Assembly (NCBI RefSeq): GCF_014595955.1
Contig: NZ_JABVCF010000024.1
Location: 1-51,526, forward strand
DNA length: 51,526 nucleotides
Origin: Pseudaminobacter soli (ex Zhang et al. 2022)
GTDB taxonomy: Bacteria; Pseudomonadota; Alphaproteobacteria; Rhizobiales; Rhizobiaceae
Reading direction: 5' to 3'
Shown here: in pieces, positions 42,539-51,194 of the stretch
How positions within the stretch are numbered: position 1 is the stretch's first letter
How the letters are laid out: the number at the start of each line of letters is the position of its first letter
Program-made: the position numbers and the translations under genes
Notes under the pieces: model-generated
What the model saw: the letters and a program-made list of their open reading frames with translations, nothing else
The model's database searches: none
What the model was told of the DNA's origin: nothing

Positions 42539-43504
42539 CTAGAGGTAAGTATCGACCGTATCGGCATAAACGGGCTTGATCGGGTAGATCACGAGCTTCT
42601 TGGATTCATCGAGCGTACCGCTAAGCGCTGCTTCAACGCAGCGCTCATAGAGCTGACCGACCTGATTGACGAGGTCGAGATCGACGGTGGCAACGAAGAG
42701 ATCGTTTTCCTTCACCGCCTTGAGGCCATCAAGGCTAGCGTCACAACCGAAAATGACCGGACCACCCTTATCCTTGTTCAGGCCAGCAGCCTTGAAGGCC
42801 TGGTAAACGCCCAGTGTGCCACCGTCATTGATGCCCATTACGGCCTGCAGATCCGGGACAGCCTGCAGGAAGTTTTCGCCTGCCGGCACACCTTCATGAG
42901 GGAAGCCAGCGTCGAGTTGAGTTGCTACAACTGCATCCGGAGCGGTTTCACGCAAACCATCGACCATGCCGCGAGCACGTTCGACGAGGAAGTCCAGCTT
43001 GGAGTAGGTGCACATTGCGACGTTCTTGCTGCCTTTGTGCGCGCTAACCCACTTACCAGTCTCCTGGCCGATAACCTTGCCCAACTCATAGTTGGAAGCC
43101 ATGGTCGAGTACTGCGCGATCTTGGAATCCGTGTCATAGGAACCGATAATCACGCCCCTATCGATAGCCTGCTGCATCAGGTCAGCGGTGGCTTCTTCAG
43201 CGTAGTTCTGGAAAATGATGACGTCTGCGCCAGCGTTGATGAAATTTTCCAGCGCTGAAACTATCTTCTGTGGACCTTCAGCAATGTCGGTGGTCAGTAA
43301 GCTGTAGCCAGCTGCCTGGGTGCGACGCTCAAGATCACGCGCCATGTCGATAAAGATGGCGTTGGTCGTGACGCCCGACAAAGCGAAACCGATCTTCAAC
43401 TTCTTACCCTGGGCCAACGCACCCGGGGCGAAGGAAAGCATCGCAGCTGCTGCGGCAGAACCGGCGAGCAGCGAGCGACGATTGATACGAAATTCTCCAG
43501 CCAT
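42539..43504 (-). CDS. Sugar ABC transporter periplasmic binding protein (RbsB/XylF-like)
   Basis: A 321-residue receptor of the periplasmic-binding-protein type I, LacI-like fold. The signal peptide has twin arginines (NRRSLLAGSAAAAAMLSFAPGALAQ, described as residues 8-32). Mature sequence: KLKIGFALSGVTTNAIFIDMARDLERRTQ, then ALENFINAGADVIIFQN, AIDRGVIIGSYD, and a C-terminal GINDGGTLGVYQAFKAAG and VIFGCDASLDGLKAV, the hinge and ligand segments of the family. GGGAGG precedes the ATG. First gene of a four-gene operon with visibly lower GC and less GC-rich third codon positions than its neighbours, which suggests a different origin. Confidence 0.95.
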   Translation of the reverse strand: MAGEFRINRRSLLAGSAAAAAMLSFAPGALAQGKKLKIGFALSGVTTNAIFIDMARDLERRTQAAGYSLLTTDIAEGPQKIVSALENFINAGADVIIFQNYAEEATADLMQQAIDRGVIIGSYDTDSKIAQYSTMASNYELGKVIGQETGKWVSAHKGSKNVAMCTYSKLDFLVERARGMVDGLRETAPDAVVATQLDAGFPHEGVPAGENFLQAVPDLQAVMGINDGGTLGVYQAFKAAGLNKDKGGPVIFGCDASLDGLKAVKENDLFVATVDLDLVNQVGQLYERCVEAALSGTLDESKKLVIYPIKPVYADTVDTYL

Positions 43505-44229
43505 GTACTCCCTCCCGTTGGTGATTTTTCATGCAATCGGATTTCTTGATTGCAGCTTGTAGTTACACGCCGGGAGCTCGTGCCTACTACGTCAAACCCA
43601 CCAGATGACTGATACAATTTTGCACTCAAATGCCCGCAAGAGGCGAAAGTGTAGAAATCACGGGATAGCAGGAGTGCGATCACTGCCTGCACCTCACTGT
43701 GGCGTCACGGCAGCAGGCTGGTTAGCAGCGCCCCCGAACCGTCAACAGTTCCCGCTATAAGTGCACGACGAACAAGCGTTCCCATGGCTAGAGACCGTCC
43801 CCAGTGCTTTCTGGGGCCGCCACAACTCGAAAGCACCTCACCTAACCTCATGGGATGCCTATCCGCATGGCCGTTAAGACACGCCTGAGCCACTACCCCG
43901 AACGTAATTTTCTAAGCAGCGAACCCGCCGCTTTGCGCCTGATGTCGGCCGTTGAGATCAGTTCTTCCGCTTCCTCAAAGCAGACGCGGCCAGAGACCAC
44001 GCTGGAGGTCGTGGTCGCGCCAGCGGGCAGCAAAATCTGAAGAGACTAGGTCCGCCAAAGGTTGCTCGAAAGATAGTGGTACAATGCGGTACTTCGAGGC
44101 GGGACTGTGGAACCATGCGGTGCAGGTGACGCCAGGAGCGAGCCGGGCTTGGTCTAACTTTGCCCGGCCCGTATTTACCTTCGCTGCGTTGGATCGCCAA
44201 CGCAAGGCGATCCGCTGGTTCCTGGTCCC
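43505..44229. other. Intergenic stretch with repeat copy B
   Basis: No gene is supported. It should contain the promoter of the sugar importer operon (not resolved) and holds repeat copy B at 43927-44060. Confidence 0.45.
43927..44060 (+). repeat. Dispersed repeat, copy B (with copy at 31525-31650)
   Basis: Same orientation as copy A, with GCGCCTGATGTCGGCCGTT, AAAGCAGACG, CCACGCTGGAGG and GGTCGCGCC blocks conserved and an 8-base or so length difference. Marks the right side of the catabolic cassette. Confidence 0.7.
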
Positions 44230-45666
44230 CTACCCTCGCGAGTTGGGCGGCGGCGCGGACTCAAACCAGTTCTCGCTCTCCAGTCTCTTCCAGATCTCCT
44301 TGCTCACCTCTCCGCCCTCGGCAACGACGCGATCCTCGTCCGCCACCACCAGTTTTCCGGCAAGCACCTGGAAGCGCCCGTTCGTCATCACGTGTCGAAC
44401 GTTACGCCCGCTGCTGTACAGCAGGTGATGCAAGGGTTCCGGAGGAAGGGCTCCAAGCCCGCTCAGTGGCTTGGTTACGTCGATGGCGCAGAGATCGGCC
44501 TTCGCGCCGGGCGCCAACCGCCCGAGGTCGTCACGGCGCAGCATTTTGGCGCCGCCAATCGTAGCCGCGCGAACGGCATCAGCGATCTGGGGACGCTGCA
44601 TCCTCGCCTCGCTGTACTGCTCGAGCAGGGTCGTCCTCAACTGGCCGTTGAGCGTGGCCAGCTTGATGTTCTCGACATAGTCGTTCGAAATCTGGTCAAT
44701 GCCGAGCGATATGTTCAACCCGCCAGCCAACGCCTCCGGATAGGGCTGCGCGCCCTGGTGAAGCAGGCTCGCCATGCAGGCGCAATGGACGTAGTTCACT
44801 CCGTGCCGCTTGAGAATCGGCGGATCCTGGACCGTGTCCATCTTGTAGAGATGGGCTGCAATGACGGGCTGGTCGAAAAAACCCAGGCTTTCCAGCCAGG
44901 CGACCGGCCGCATCCCCCAGAGACGTTCGCAAACCTCCACCTCGCGAAGACGCTGCGCAAGATGAATATGGATGCCGTTGCCGAGTTCCTCGGCTGCAAG
45001 CTGCGCCGCCTTCAAGGTCTCCGGAGTCTGCGTGTCGGCCGCATGGATGGCCATCTGGCCCTGCAGCAGATCGCCGTCAGCCTTGTTCAGCGCCAAGCCG
45101 AACTGCCGCGCCGCTTCGATCTCCTGCAGCGTCTCGGGGACTGAATCGAAGAGCATCTGGTCGTTGTCGCGGTACCAGAGCTTGTAGAGCCGCTCCATGT
45201 TCGGGGCGATAATGCTGATATAGCCCCGAATGCCCCAAGCGTTGGCAACCCGAACGAATGACTCGGCATGACGCAGCGAGGCACTCATTTCGACGAACGT
45301 GGTGCAGCCGGACTTGAGGATCTCGGCAATGTTATAGGCGCTCAGCGCGTCGAGCTGTTCGTCGTCCAGGTTCATGGCCATCTCAACGGGACGATCCATG
45401 AAGCGCCCACCTTCGATGAGGCCGCGCGCCGGACTGCTGACGGCCGTGTGCGTGTGTCCGGAAATGAAGCCGGGCAGGACGAGGCAGTCACCCGCGTCGA
45501 CGCGCACTTCCCATCCGCGCACGGGCCCCGGCCTGATGTCGACGATCTCATTGCCTCGGATCACGATAGATACATCGCGCTCCAACGTCTGTTCGCCGTT
45601 TCGTTCAACGAGCGCCCAACCGGCCTCGATCACACAATCCTGCCTCGACTGGTCGATACCGTTCAT
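44230..45666 (-). CDS. Amidohydrolase, cytosine/guanine/chlorohydrolase-type deaminase group
   Basis: A 478-residue metal-dependent hydrolase of the TRZ/ATZ/SAH deaminase group. It starts with a beta-sandwich part (VERDVSIVIRGNEIVDIRPG-like), followed by LVLPGFISGHTHTA with the HxH metal pair, a His in HIHLAQRL, another in VIAAHLYKMD, and LGIDQISNDY where the Asp normally follows G-x-D. RLAPGAKADLCAID closes the fold. Such enzymes deaminate or dechlorinate purines, pyrimidines, triazines and related heterocycles. The ATG at 45666 has GGAGG 8 bases upstream; two earlier ATGs lie in or before that site. Last gene of the ABC importer operon, so the import substrate is probably its substrate. Confidence 0.88.
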   Translation of the reverse strand: MNGIDQSRQDCVIEAGWALVERNGEQTLERDVSIVIRGNEIVDIRPGPVRGWEVRVDAGDCLVLPGFISGHTHTAVSSPARGLIEGGRFMDRPVEMAMNLDDEQLDALSAYNIAEILKSGCTTFVEMSASLRHAESFVRVANAWGIRGYISIIAPNMERLYKLWYRDNDQMLFDSVPETLQEIEAARQFGLALNKADGDLLQGQMAIHAADTQTPETLKAAQLAAEELGNGIHIHLAQRLREVEVCERLWGMRPVAWLESLGFFDQPVIAAHLYKMDTVQDPPILKRHGVNYVHCACMASLLHQGAQPYPEALAGGLNISLGIDQISNDYVENIKLATLNGQLRTTLLEQYSEARMQRPQIADAVRAATIGGAKMLRRDDLGRLAPGAKADLCAIDVTKPLSGLGALPPEPLHHLLYSSGRNVRHVMTNGRFQVLAGKLVVADEDRVVAEGGEVSKEIWKRLESENWFESAPPPNSRG

Positions 45667-45865
45667 CGAGAATTCCTCCATAGAATAAAAGCAAAGTGAA
45701 AGCCGCGACTTCGCCATCGAAGGGGGGCACAGCGGCGGTCGACTGGACTACGGACAAAGCGATCCCAGGGCGCGGCCACGCGGGCCCGCCGCCAAACTCG
45801 GAACGGAGAGGAAGTGCCTTGCCGGAAGCCGTCTTCGGGGGGCTAGGTTCTCATGATGGCCTACC

Positions 45866-46996
45866 TCACGCAGACGGAAAGGCGATCGTGTCTTCGGCCC
45901 GCCAGGTGACGACGACCTCGTCTCCCGAAGCCAGCCCGACATCAGCGCCGGTGGTCCGGTTCTGCATGACCGTGGTCATCAGCCCCAGGGGTGTCTCGAC
46001 GTAGCAGAAGGTCTTCTCACCGCTGAACATCACGCCCTTCAGGCGGCCGGGCACCGCATTGGCCGATCCGTTCGCGCCGGAGCCGGCGCTGATCTGCATC
46101 TTCTCCGGGCGCACCATGACGGCGACTTCGCCGCCAACCGCCACCTTTCCGTCGATGCTCCGCACCACGATGTCGCCGGAGTCGGAGCGTACGAGCGCGT
46201 CCGCGCCGCGCCGGTCGACAAGCGTTGCCGGCCAGCGATTCATCTGCCCGATGAACTCGGCGACGAAGGGCGTGGCGGGCTCGTCATACATGACGCGGGG
46301 CGTGTCGAACTGCTCGACCCGGCCCGAATTCATCACCGCCACGCGATCGGCCATGGCGAGTGCTTCGTGCTGATCGTGGGTGACGAAGATCGTCGTGATG
46401 CCGAGTTGCTGCTGCAGTTGCCGCAGTTCAAACTGCATGGCTTCGCGCAGCTTCGCGTCGAGCGCGGCGAGCGGCTCGTCCAGGAGCAGGACCTTGGGCT
46501 TGGTCACCAGAGCCCGCGCCAGCGCGATCCGCTGCTGCTGGCCACCCGACAGTTGGGAAGGATATCGATCCTTCAGCCCTTCCATCCGCACCAGGCAAAG
46601 AGCTTGGTCGACCTCCGCCGCGATGGCGGTTTTCGGCGCCTTGCGCATCTGCAGACCGAAGCCGACATTCTCGGCAACGGTCATGTGCAGGAAGAGAGCA
46701 TAGCTCTGGAAGACCATTCCCAGGTCGCGCCTTTCGACCGGAACCCCGACCAGCGACCGGCCCGCCAGCAGGACGTCGCCCGAGTTCGGCGTGACCAGGC
46801 CTGCGATCGCACGCAGCATGGTGGTCTTGCCGCAGCCGGAGGGTCCAAGCAGCGCGACGAACTCTCCCTGCTTGATGTCGATGCTGACGTCCCGCAAGGC
46901 GGTGTACGAGCCATAGGTCTTGATGAGATTGCGCAGCGACAGATAGGGCTGGCTCGTGCGCAAATCGGCCGTCTGAGTCATGCGTTCTTCCGTCAT
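45866..46996 (-). CDS. Polyamine/thiamine/iron-type ABC transporter ATP-binding protein (PotA family)
   Basis: A 376-residue ATPase. Walker A GPSGCGKTT (about 53-61), Q-loop VFQSYALF, signature LSGGQQQRIALARAL and Walker B VLLLDEPLAALDAK are complete, followed by the H-loop VTHDQHEAL and a C-terminal TOBE domain (VMVRPEKMQI, then VMFSGEKTFCYVETPLG). This layout is typical of PotA/FbpC-type importers. The start overlaps the stop of the permease gene (ATGA), showing coupling. An alternative start at 46981 exists. Confidence 0.95.
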   Translation of the reverse strand: MTEERMTQTADLRTSQPYLSLRNLIKTYGSYTALRDVSIDIKQGEFVALLGPSGCGKTTMLRAIAGLVTPNSGDVLLAGRSLVGVPVERRDLGMVFQSYALFLHMTVAENVGFGLQMRKAPKTAIAAEVDQALCLVRMEGLKDRYPSQLSGGQQQRIALARALVTKPKVLLLDEPLAALDAKLREAMQFELRQLQQQLGITTIFVTHDQHEALAMADRVAVMNSGRVEQFDTPRVMYDEPATPFVAEFIGQMNRWPATLVDRRGADALVRSDSGDIVVRSIDGKVAVGGEVAVMVRPEKMQISAGSGANGSANAVPGRLKGVMFSGEKTFCYVETPLGLMTTVMQNRTTGADVGLASGDEVVVTWRAEDTIAFPSA

Positions 46997-47787
46997 TTTG
47001 AAGGCAGAACCAGATGGTTCACGCCGAAGCAGCGCTCGAGTATGAGGAGCAGGACCACGACGATGACGATCTGCACGGTCGAGATCGCAGCCACCGCAGG
47101 GTCGTAGTTGTAGACAAGGTAGCTAAGCAGCGAGACCGGCAGCGTCGTCGTGTCCGTGGTCGAAAGCAGAAGAGCCACCGCGACCTCGTCGAAGGACAGC
47201 AGGAACGCGAGGATCCCTCCCGCGAGCAGGCCGGGCCGGATCATTGGCAGCGTCACGTGCCAGAAGGTTCGCCAGCGCCCAGCGCCGAGGGTGCGCGCGG
47301 CTTCCTCCGTCTCAGGCCCGATCCCGGCATACACGCCCAGTAACGTACGCAGCACATAGGGAACGGTGATGATGACGTGGCCGATCAGTAGTCCCACCGG
47401 AGAGGTGCCCAGTCCGAAACGTGCCAGGAAGAACAGAAGCGAGGTCGCCAGGATGATCGTCGGCAGGCTGAGGGGCGAGAGCATGAAGGCAAGCACCGCA
47501 TCCTTCATCGGAACCTGGTTGCGGACGAGGGTGATGGCGGCAGGAACTGCCAGGACGATGCTGGTAGCCGTGGACGCAACCCCGAGCAGGAAGCTGTTCC
47601 AGAGGGGGACCATGAACTGCGCATCCGTCAGCACCTTTTCGAACCAGCGCAGCGAGAACCCACGCGGCGGAAAGGTGACGAATTCGGCTGAGGTGAAGGC
47701 GACCCCCACGATGATCAGGACGGGTGCGGCTAGGAAGATGACGACCGCGGCGACGAAGAGCCGGTGCCAGAGCGGCAAACTGTTCAT
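46993..47787 (-). CDS. ABC transporter permease (PotC type)
   Basis: A 264-residue inner-membrane permease with about six helices. The EAA loop that docks to the ATPase reads EEAARTLGAGRWRTFWHVTLPMIRPGL, in the normal place near residue 165-190. The start MNSLPLWHRLF at 47787 overlaps the stop of the first permease (ATGA); longer frames upstream are not real. Works with the PotB-type permease. Confidence 0.93.
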   Translation of the reverse strand: MNSLPLWHRLFVAAVVIFLAAPVLIIVGVAFTSAEFVTFPPRGFSLRWFEKVLTDAQFMVPLWNSFLLGVASTATSIVLAVPAAITLVRNQVPMKDAVLAFMLSPLSLPTIILATSLLFFLARFGLGTSPVGLLIGHVIITVPYVLRTLLGVYAGIGPETEEAARTLGAGRWRTFWHVTLPMIRPGLLAGGILAFLLSFDEVAVALLLSTTDTTTLPVSLLSYLVYNYDPAVAAISTVQIVIVVVLLLILERCFGVNHLVLPSK

Positions 47788-48662
47788 GACGCCCTCCATT
47801 TCGTGCGCCGCAAACGCGCCTGCAGCCAAAGCACGCTCATCACTATGGTCAGCAACACCATGCCCATCGCGGCAGCGAACGGCCAGTCGGAGGCGATGTT
47901 GAGTTGCTGGTAGATCAGAAGCGGCAGGACCATGGTCGAGGTACTGCCGAGCAGCATGACCGTGACGAAGCTTCCCACGCACAGCGTGAAGACGAGGATC
48001 GAACCGGTCATCAGCCCCTCCAGGCTGAGGGGCAGGACTATGCGGCGGAAAGTTGCGAAGCGGCTTGCGCCCAGGACGGCGGCCGCTTCTTCGAGCCGCG
48101 GGTCGAGCGTCTCCAACGTGCTCGCCAGCGACAACACCATAAAGGGCAGCATCACGTGAACGAGTGCGATGGTCACGCCGCCCCAGTGATACATGAGGCT
48201 GAGCGTGGGAAGACCAAACGATGACAGCACCCAGTTGAGCGCGCCCTTGCCGCTCAACAGTACCATCCATCCGAAGGAGCGGACAACCACATTGACCAGG
48301 AGCGGGATGACGATCGCAAAGATCAGAAGGCTTTTCTGCAGGCCGCTGGAGCGCGCAATCGCATAAGCCAGCGGGTAGCCGATGATGGCGCAGATCACCG
48401 TGACCGCCACGCCGAGAATGATCGTTTCGGCGATGACCCTGAGATAATAGATGTCAGCGAATATTCTTCTGTATTGGGCGAAGTCGATCCCGGCCTGGGT
48501 CATTCCGAGGCTTTCCGCCAGGTTAAGCAGCAGAGGTCCGACGAAGAAGAAGAGCAGGAAGGCGACCAACGGCAGCAGGCCGTAAAGGGGCGAGAGGCGC
48601 GACAGGACGCCCTTCGAGGTTGGCACCGCCGGAGAAAGCGCTTGGATGTCTTGTGTGGTCAT
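47784..48662 (-). CDS. ABC transporter permease (PotB type)
   Basis: A 292-residue permease with about six helices, starting with LSPLYGLLPLVAFLLFFFVGPLLLNL. The EAA loop LEEAAAVLGASRFATFRRIVLPLSLEGL lies near residue 195-222. It follows the receptor gene after a 170-base gap and overlaps the next permease gene by 4 bases. Forms the heterodimeric channel of the importer. Confidence 0.93.
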   Translation of the reverse strand: MTTQDIQALSPAVPTSKGVLSRLSPLYGLLPLVAFLLFFFVGPLLLNLAESLGMTQAGIDFAQYRRIFADIYYLRVIAETIILGVAVTVICAIIGYPLAYAIARSSGLQKSLLIFAIVIPLLVNVVVRSFGWMVLLSGKGALNWVLSSFGLPTLSLMYHWGGVTIALVHVMLPFMVLSLASTLETLDPRLEEAAAVLGASRFATFRRIVLPLSLEGLMTGSILVFTLCVGSFVTVMLLGSTSTMVLPLLIYQQLNIASDWPFAAAMGMVLLTIVMSVLWLQARLRRTKWRAS

Positions 48663-48832
48663 TGTCGGTCACATCGCCAGCGTCAGATGCCGGTCCGTCG
48701 AATCGCCGAGCATCGAAACCTCGCCTCGCAAGCTAATCACTGTTGCTGCGGTAAGAAGGGGACGTGCCTGCGTCCTTGAACACCCTCGACAGGCCGGTTT
48801 CCAGCTTGTCACGTCCCCCTCCGATATGCGGC

Positions 48833-49867
48833 CTACTGCATTTCCTTGTTCCACCGCTCGATCCACTCAGGGATGCGATCGATGATCTCGCTGTAGGGAG
48901 GCACTTTGACCTTCTCCATCGGCGTGAATTCGGCGCGCAGATCATCTGGATAGGTGACGGTGCTGTTGGTGCCGGGATAGCGCATGGTCTGCGAATTGCC
49001 GACCTGCCCTTCCTCGGACAGCACGCAGTCGATGTATTCGTACGCGATCGGATTCGCGCCCTTCACGACCGACTGCATGACCAGGCTGACCACGCCGCCC
49101 GGCTCCGGCACACTGAACTTCGCCCAGTCGTTGCCCTTGTTGATGAAGGCGAAGGCGCGGCCATCCCAGTAGACGAGGACGTCGACCTCGCCCGTGGCGA
49201 AGAGGTTCAGAGCCTCGACGGGCGTCGTCCAGAACTTCACCACATACGGCTTTATCGCCTTCATCTTCTCGAAGGCCACGTCGATGTCGCCGCCGTACTG
49301 CTGTGCTACCCACCATAGCTGAGACGGACCCCAGGTGTATGTTCCGGACGGCCAAGCGACCTTCTCGCCGTATTTGCCGGCAGCGATATCGTCGATGAGT
49401 TGCTTCCAGGATTGCGGCTCCGCCACGCTCTGGCTGTTGTACATGACGCCCATGGCGCCGTAGTTGCCGGAGACGCCGTAATCGTCCCACGGCTTGTGGA
49501 ACGCGTCCGGAATACTGGCGAGGTTCGGCACCTTTTCTACGCTCAGTTGCTCGAGCAGGCCTTCCTTGGCGGCGCGCAGGCTATCGAGCTCGCTGAGCGT
49601 GATCACGTCGATCGGCGAGTTGCCCGGATTCGCCTTCACCTTGTTGAGCCAGTCCGAGGATTCACCGGTGAGGATCTCGACCCGGACGCCCGTCTTCTTT
49701 TCGAAACAGGGGGCGTAGTTCTTCGCCACGGACTCGGCCCATATGCCGCCATAGGCGGTGACGACGATCTTTTCCGGCTTCGGTTCCTCGGCCATAGCCG
49801 CCAGCGTGGAAGCGCCGATCAGAGCCGCAGCGTTTAGCGCCGCGAGGGCGCAAGAGAACCTTTTCAT
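48833..49867 (-). CDS. ABC transporter periplasmic binding protein (PotD/spermidine-putrescine type)
   Basis: A 344-residue receptor with a Sec signal peptide (MKRFSCALAALNAAALIGASTLAAMA, described as residues 1-26). Mature start EKIVVTAYGGIWAESVAKNYAPCFEKKTGVRVEI, then VDVITLSELDSLRAAKEG and a C-terminal EFTPMEKVKVPPYSEIID, typical of the PotD/AfuA-like cluster D proteins. AGGAG precedes the ATG at 49867. It is the first gene of the importer operon and divergent from the LysR gene. A substrate other than polyamine is likely, given the deaminase-like gene at the end of the operon. Confidence 0.93.
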   Translation of the reverse strand: MKRFSCALAALNAAALIGASTLAAMAEEPKPEKIVVTAYGGIWAESVAKNYAPCFEKKTGVRVEILTGESSDWLNKVKANPGNSPIDVITLSELDSLRAAKEGLLEQLSVEKVPNLASIPDAFHKPWDDYGVSGNYGAMGVMYNSQSVAEPQSWKQLIDDIAAGKYGEKVAWPSGTYTWGPSQLWWVAQQYGGDIDVAFEKMKAIKPYVVKFWTTPVEALNLFATGEVDVLVYWDGRAFAFINKGNDWAKFSVPEPGGVVSLVMQSVVKGANPIAYEYIDCVLSEEGQVGNSQTMRYPGTNSTVTYPDDLRAEFTPMEKVKVPPYSEIIDRIPEWIERWNKEMQ

Positions 49868-50064
49868 CCAACTCTCCTCCCGATTCACCTAGGCAGTGAT
49901 TATTGCGCGAGGCGATCTGCCCTCAACAGTGCCTCTGGCCCTTTGGGCAACAATCGCCACTCCTCCTGGCGCCTCTGCTTGATTGCAGCGAATCCAAGCC
50001 TAGTCGCGTCGCGATTCTCGTGCCAATACTACCGCCGACGGGATTATTGCCATCAGAGGCATAA

Positions 50065-50949
50065 ATGCTGAGCGTGAGGTTGATACGCTGTTTCGTTGCT
50101 GTTGCCGACGAGTTGAGCTTCACCGCTGCAGCGCTACGCCTCAATATGGCGCAGCCCGCCCTGACACGCTCGATCAAGCAGCTTGAAGAGCACCTCAATG
50201 CCCGGCTCCTCGACCGCGATACGCGTAATGTGCGGCTGACCGAGATCGGCCATGCCTTCCTGAAGGAGGCGCGGAAGGCTCTCGACCAGATCGCCCGCGC
50301 AGAGCAGGTCGGGCGCGAGATGGCCCGGGGGCAAATGGGGCAGATCAAGATCGGCTATGTGACTTATATCGCCCAGGATTTCCTGGCGCCCCTATTGAAG
50401 CGGTTCAGGATGGACAGGCCCAACATCCGCATCGAACTCGTGAACATGGGCACCGAGCAGCAGCGCGCCGCCCTCGTCGAACGCACGATCGACATGGGCT
50501 TCATGCTTGGCCCGTTCTCGGTGCCTGGCATCGCGACCTACCAGATCCGAGAAGAGCAATTGGTGGTAGTCATGCCGGACGACCACCGACTGGCGCAGAA
50601 GGAAGCGATTTCTGCATCGGACCTGCGGGGGGAACAGATGGTCATCGGATCGGAAAGCATGTGGAGCGTCTATCGCCGCATCCTGTTCTCGGAATTCGAC
50701 AGGCTCGGCGTCTCTCCCCGCATATCGCAGGAGGCTCCAACCCCCTCGGCGCTCTTTGCACTGGTGAACGCCGGAATGGGGCTGACCATCTTCCCGCAGG
50801 CCCCCAGCCAATATCTCACCAGCCACATGGTGGTTCGGCCCTTTGTAATGGAGCAGAACAAAATGAGCACCGTTTGCGCCTGGAACAAATTGAACACTAA
50901 TCCGGCGTTGAGTGCGCTGCTCGCCCGGCTGCCAGGGGTCACAGCCTAA
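50065..50949 (+). CDS. LysR family transcriptional regulator
   Basis: A 294-residue regulator. The winged HTH occupies residues 1-60 (IRCFVAVADELSFTAAALRLNMAQPALTRSIKQLEEHLNARLLDR, described as residues 7-51). The effector domain begins near 92 (GQIKIGYVTYIAQDFLAPLLKRF) and ends with SALFALVNAGMGLTIFPQ. It is divergent from the ABC receptor gene with a 197-base gap, the standard layout for a LysR gene controlling its neighbour. No T-N11-A box could be chosen with confidence. Confidence 0.95.
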   Translation: MLSVRLIRCFVAVADELSFTAAALRLNMAQPALTRSIKQLEEHLNARLLDRDTRNVRLTEIGHAFLKEARKALDQIARAEQVGREMARGQMGQIKIGYVTYIAQDFLAPLLKRFRMDRPNIRIELVNMGTEQQRAALVERTIDMGFMLGPFSVPGIATYQIREEQLVVVMPDDHRLAQKEAISASDLRGEQMVIGSESMWSVYRRILFSEFDRLGVSPRISQEAPTPSALFALVNAGMGLTIFPQAPSQYLTSHMVVRPFVMEQNKMSTVCAWNKLNTNPALSALLARLPGVTA

Positions 50950-51194
50950 CGGGCACCTGCCGCCCCTGGGGGCCTAGTTCTACGCATAATTGGTGGCAGA
51001 GGTCTGGGCTGAGTGGGGAAGCCGGGCGACTCGCCTGGAGAAAGTCTGAGATCTTCCAGGCAACTCACAGCAATGCGAGCGACCCGCAGTTCGCAACCGA
51101 TGTGTCTGCGAGGAGCGTTCCCGGAAATTCCATCATCGGCAAACAATGACTGCGCCAGCGCACCTGAAACAGGCGCGCCTGGGTCAACCACCAT

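Noticed and set aside
46993..48270. Long 425-codon version of the second permease
   Set aside because: The extra N-terminal part is the first permease gene read in another frame; the permease starts at 47787.
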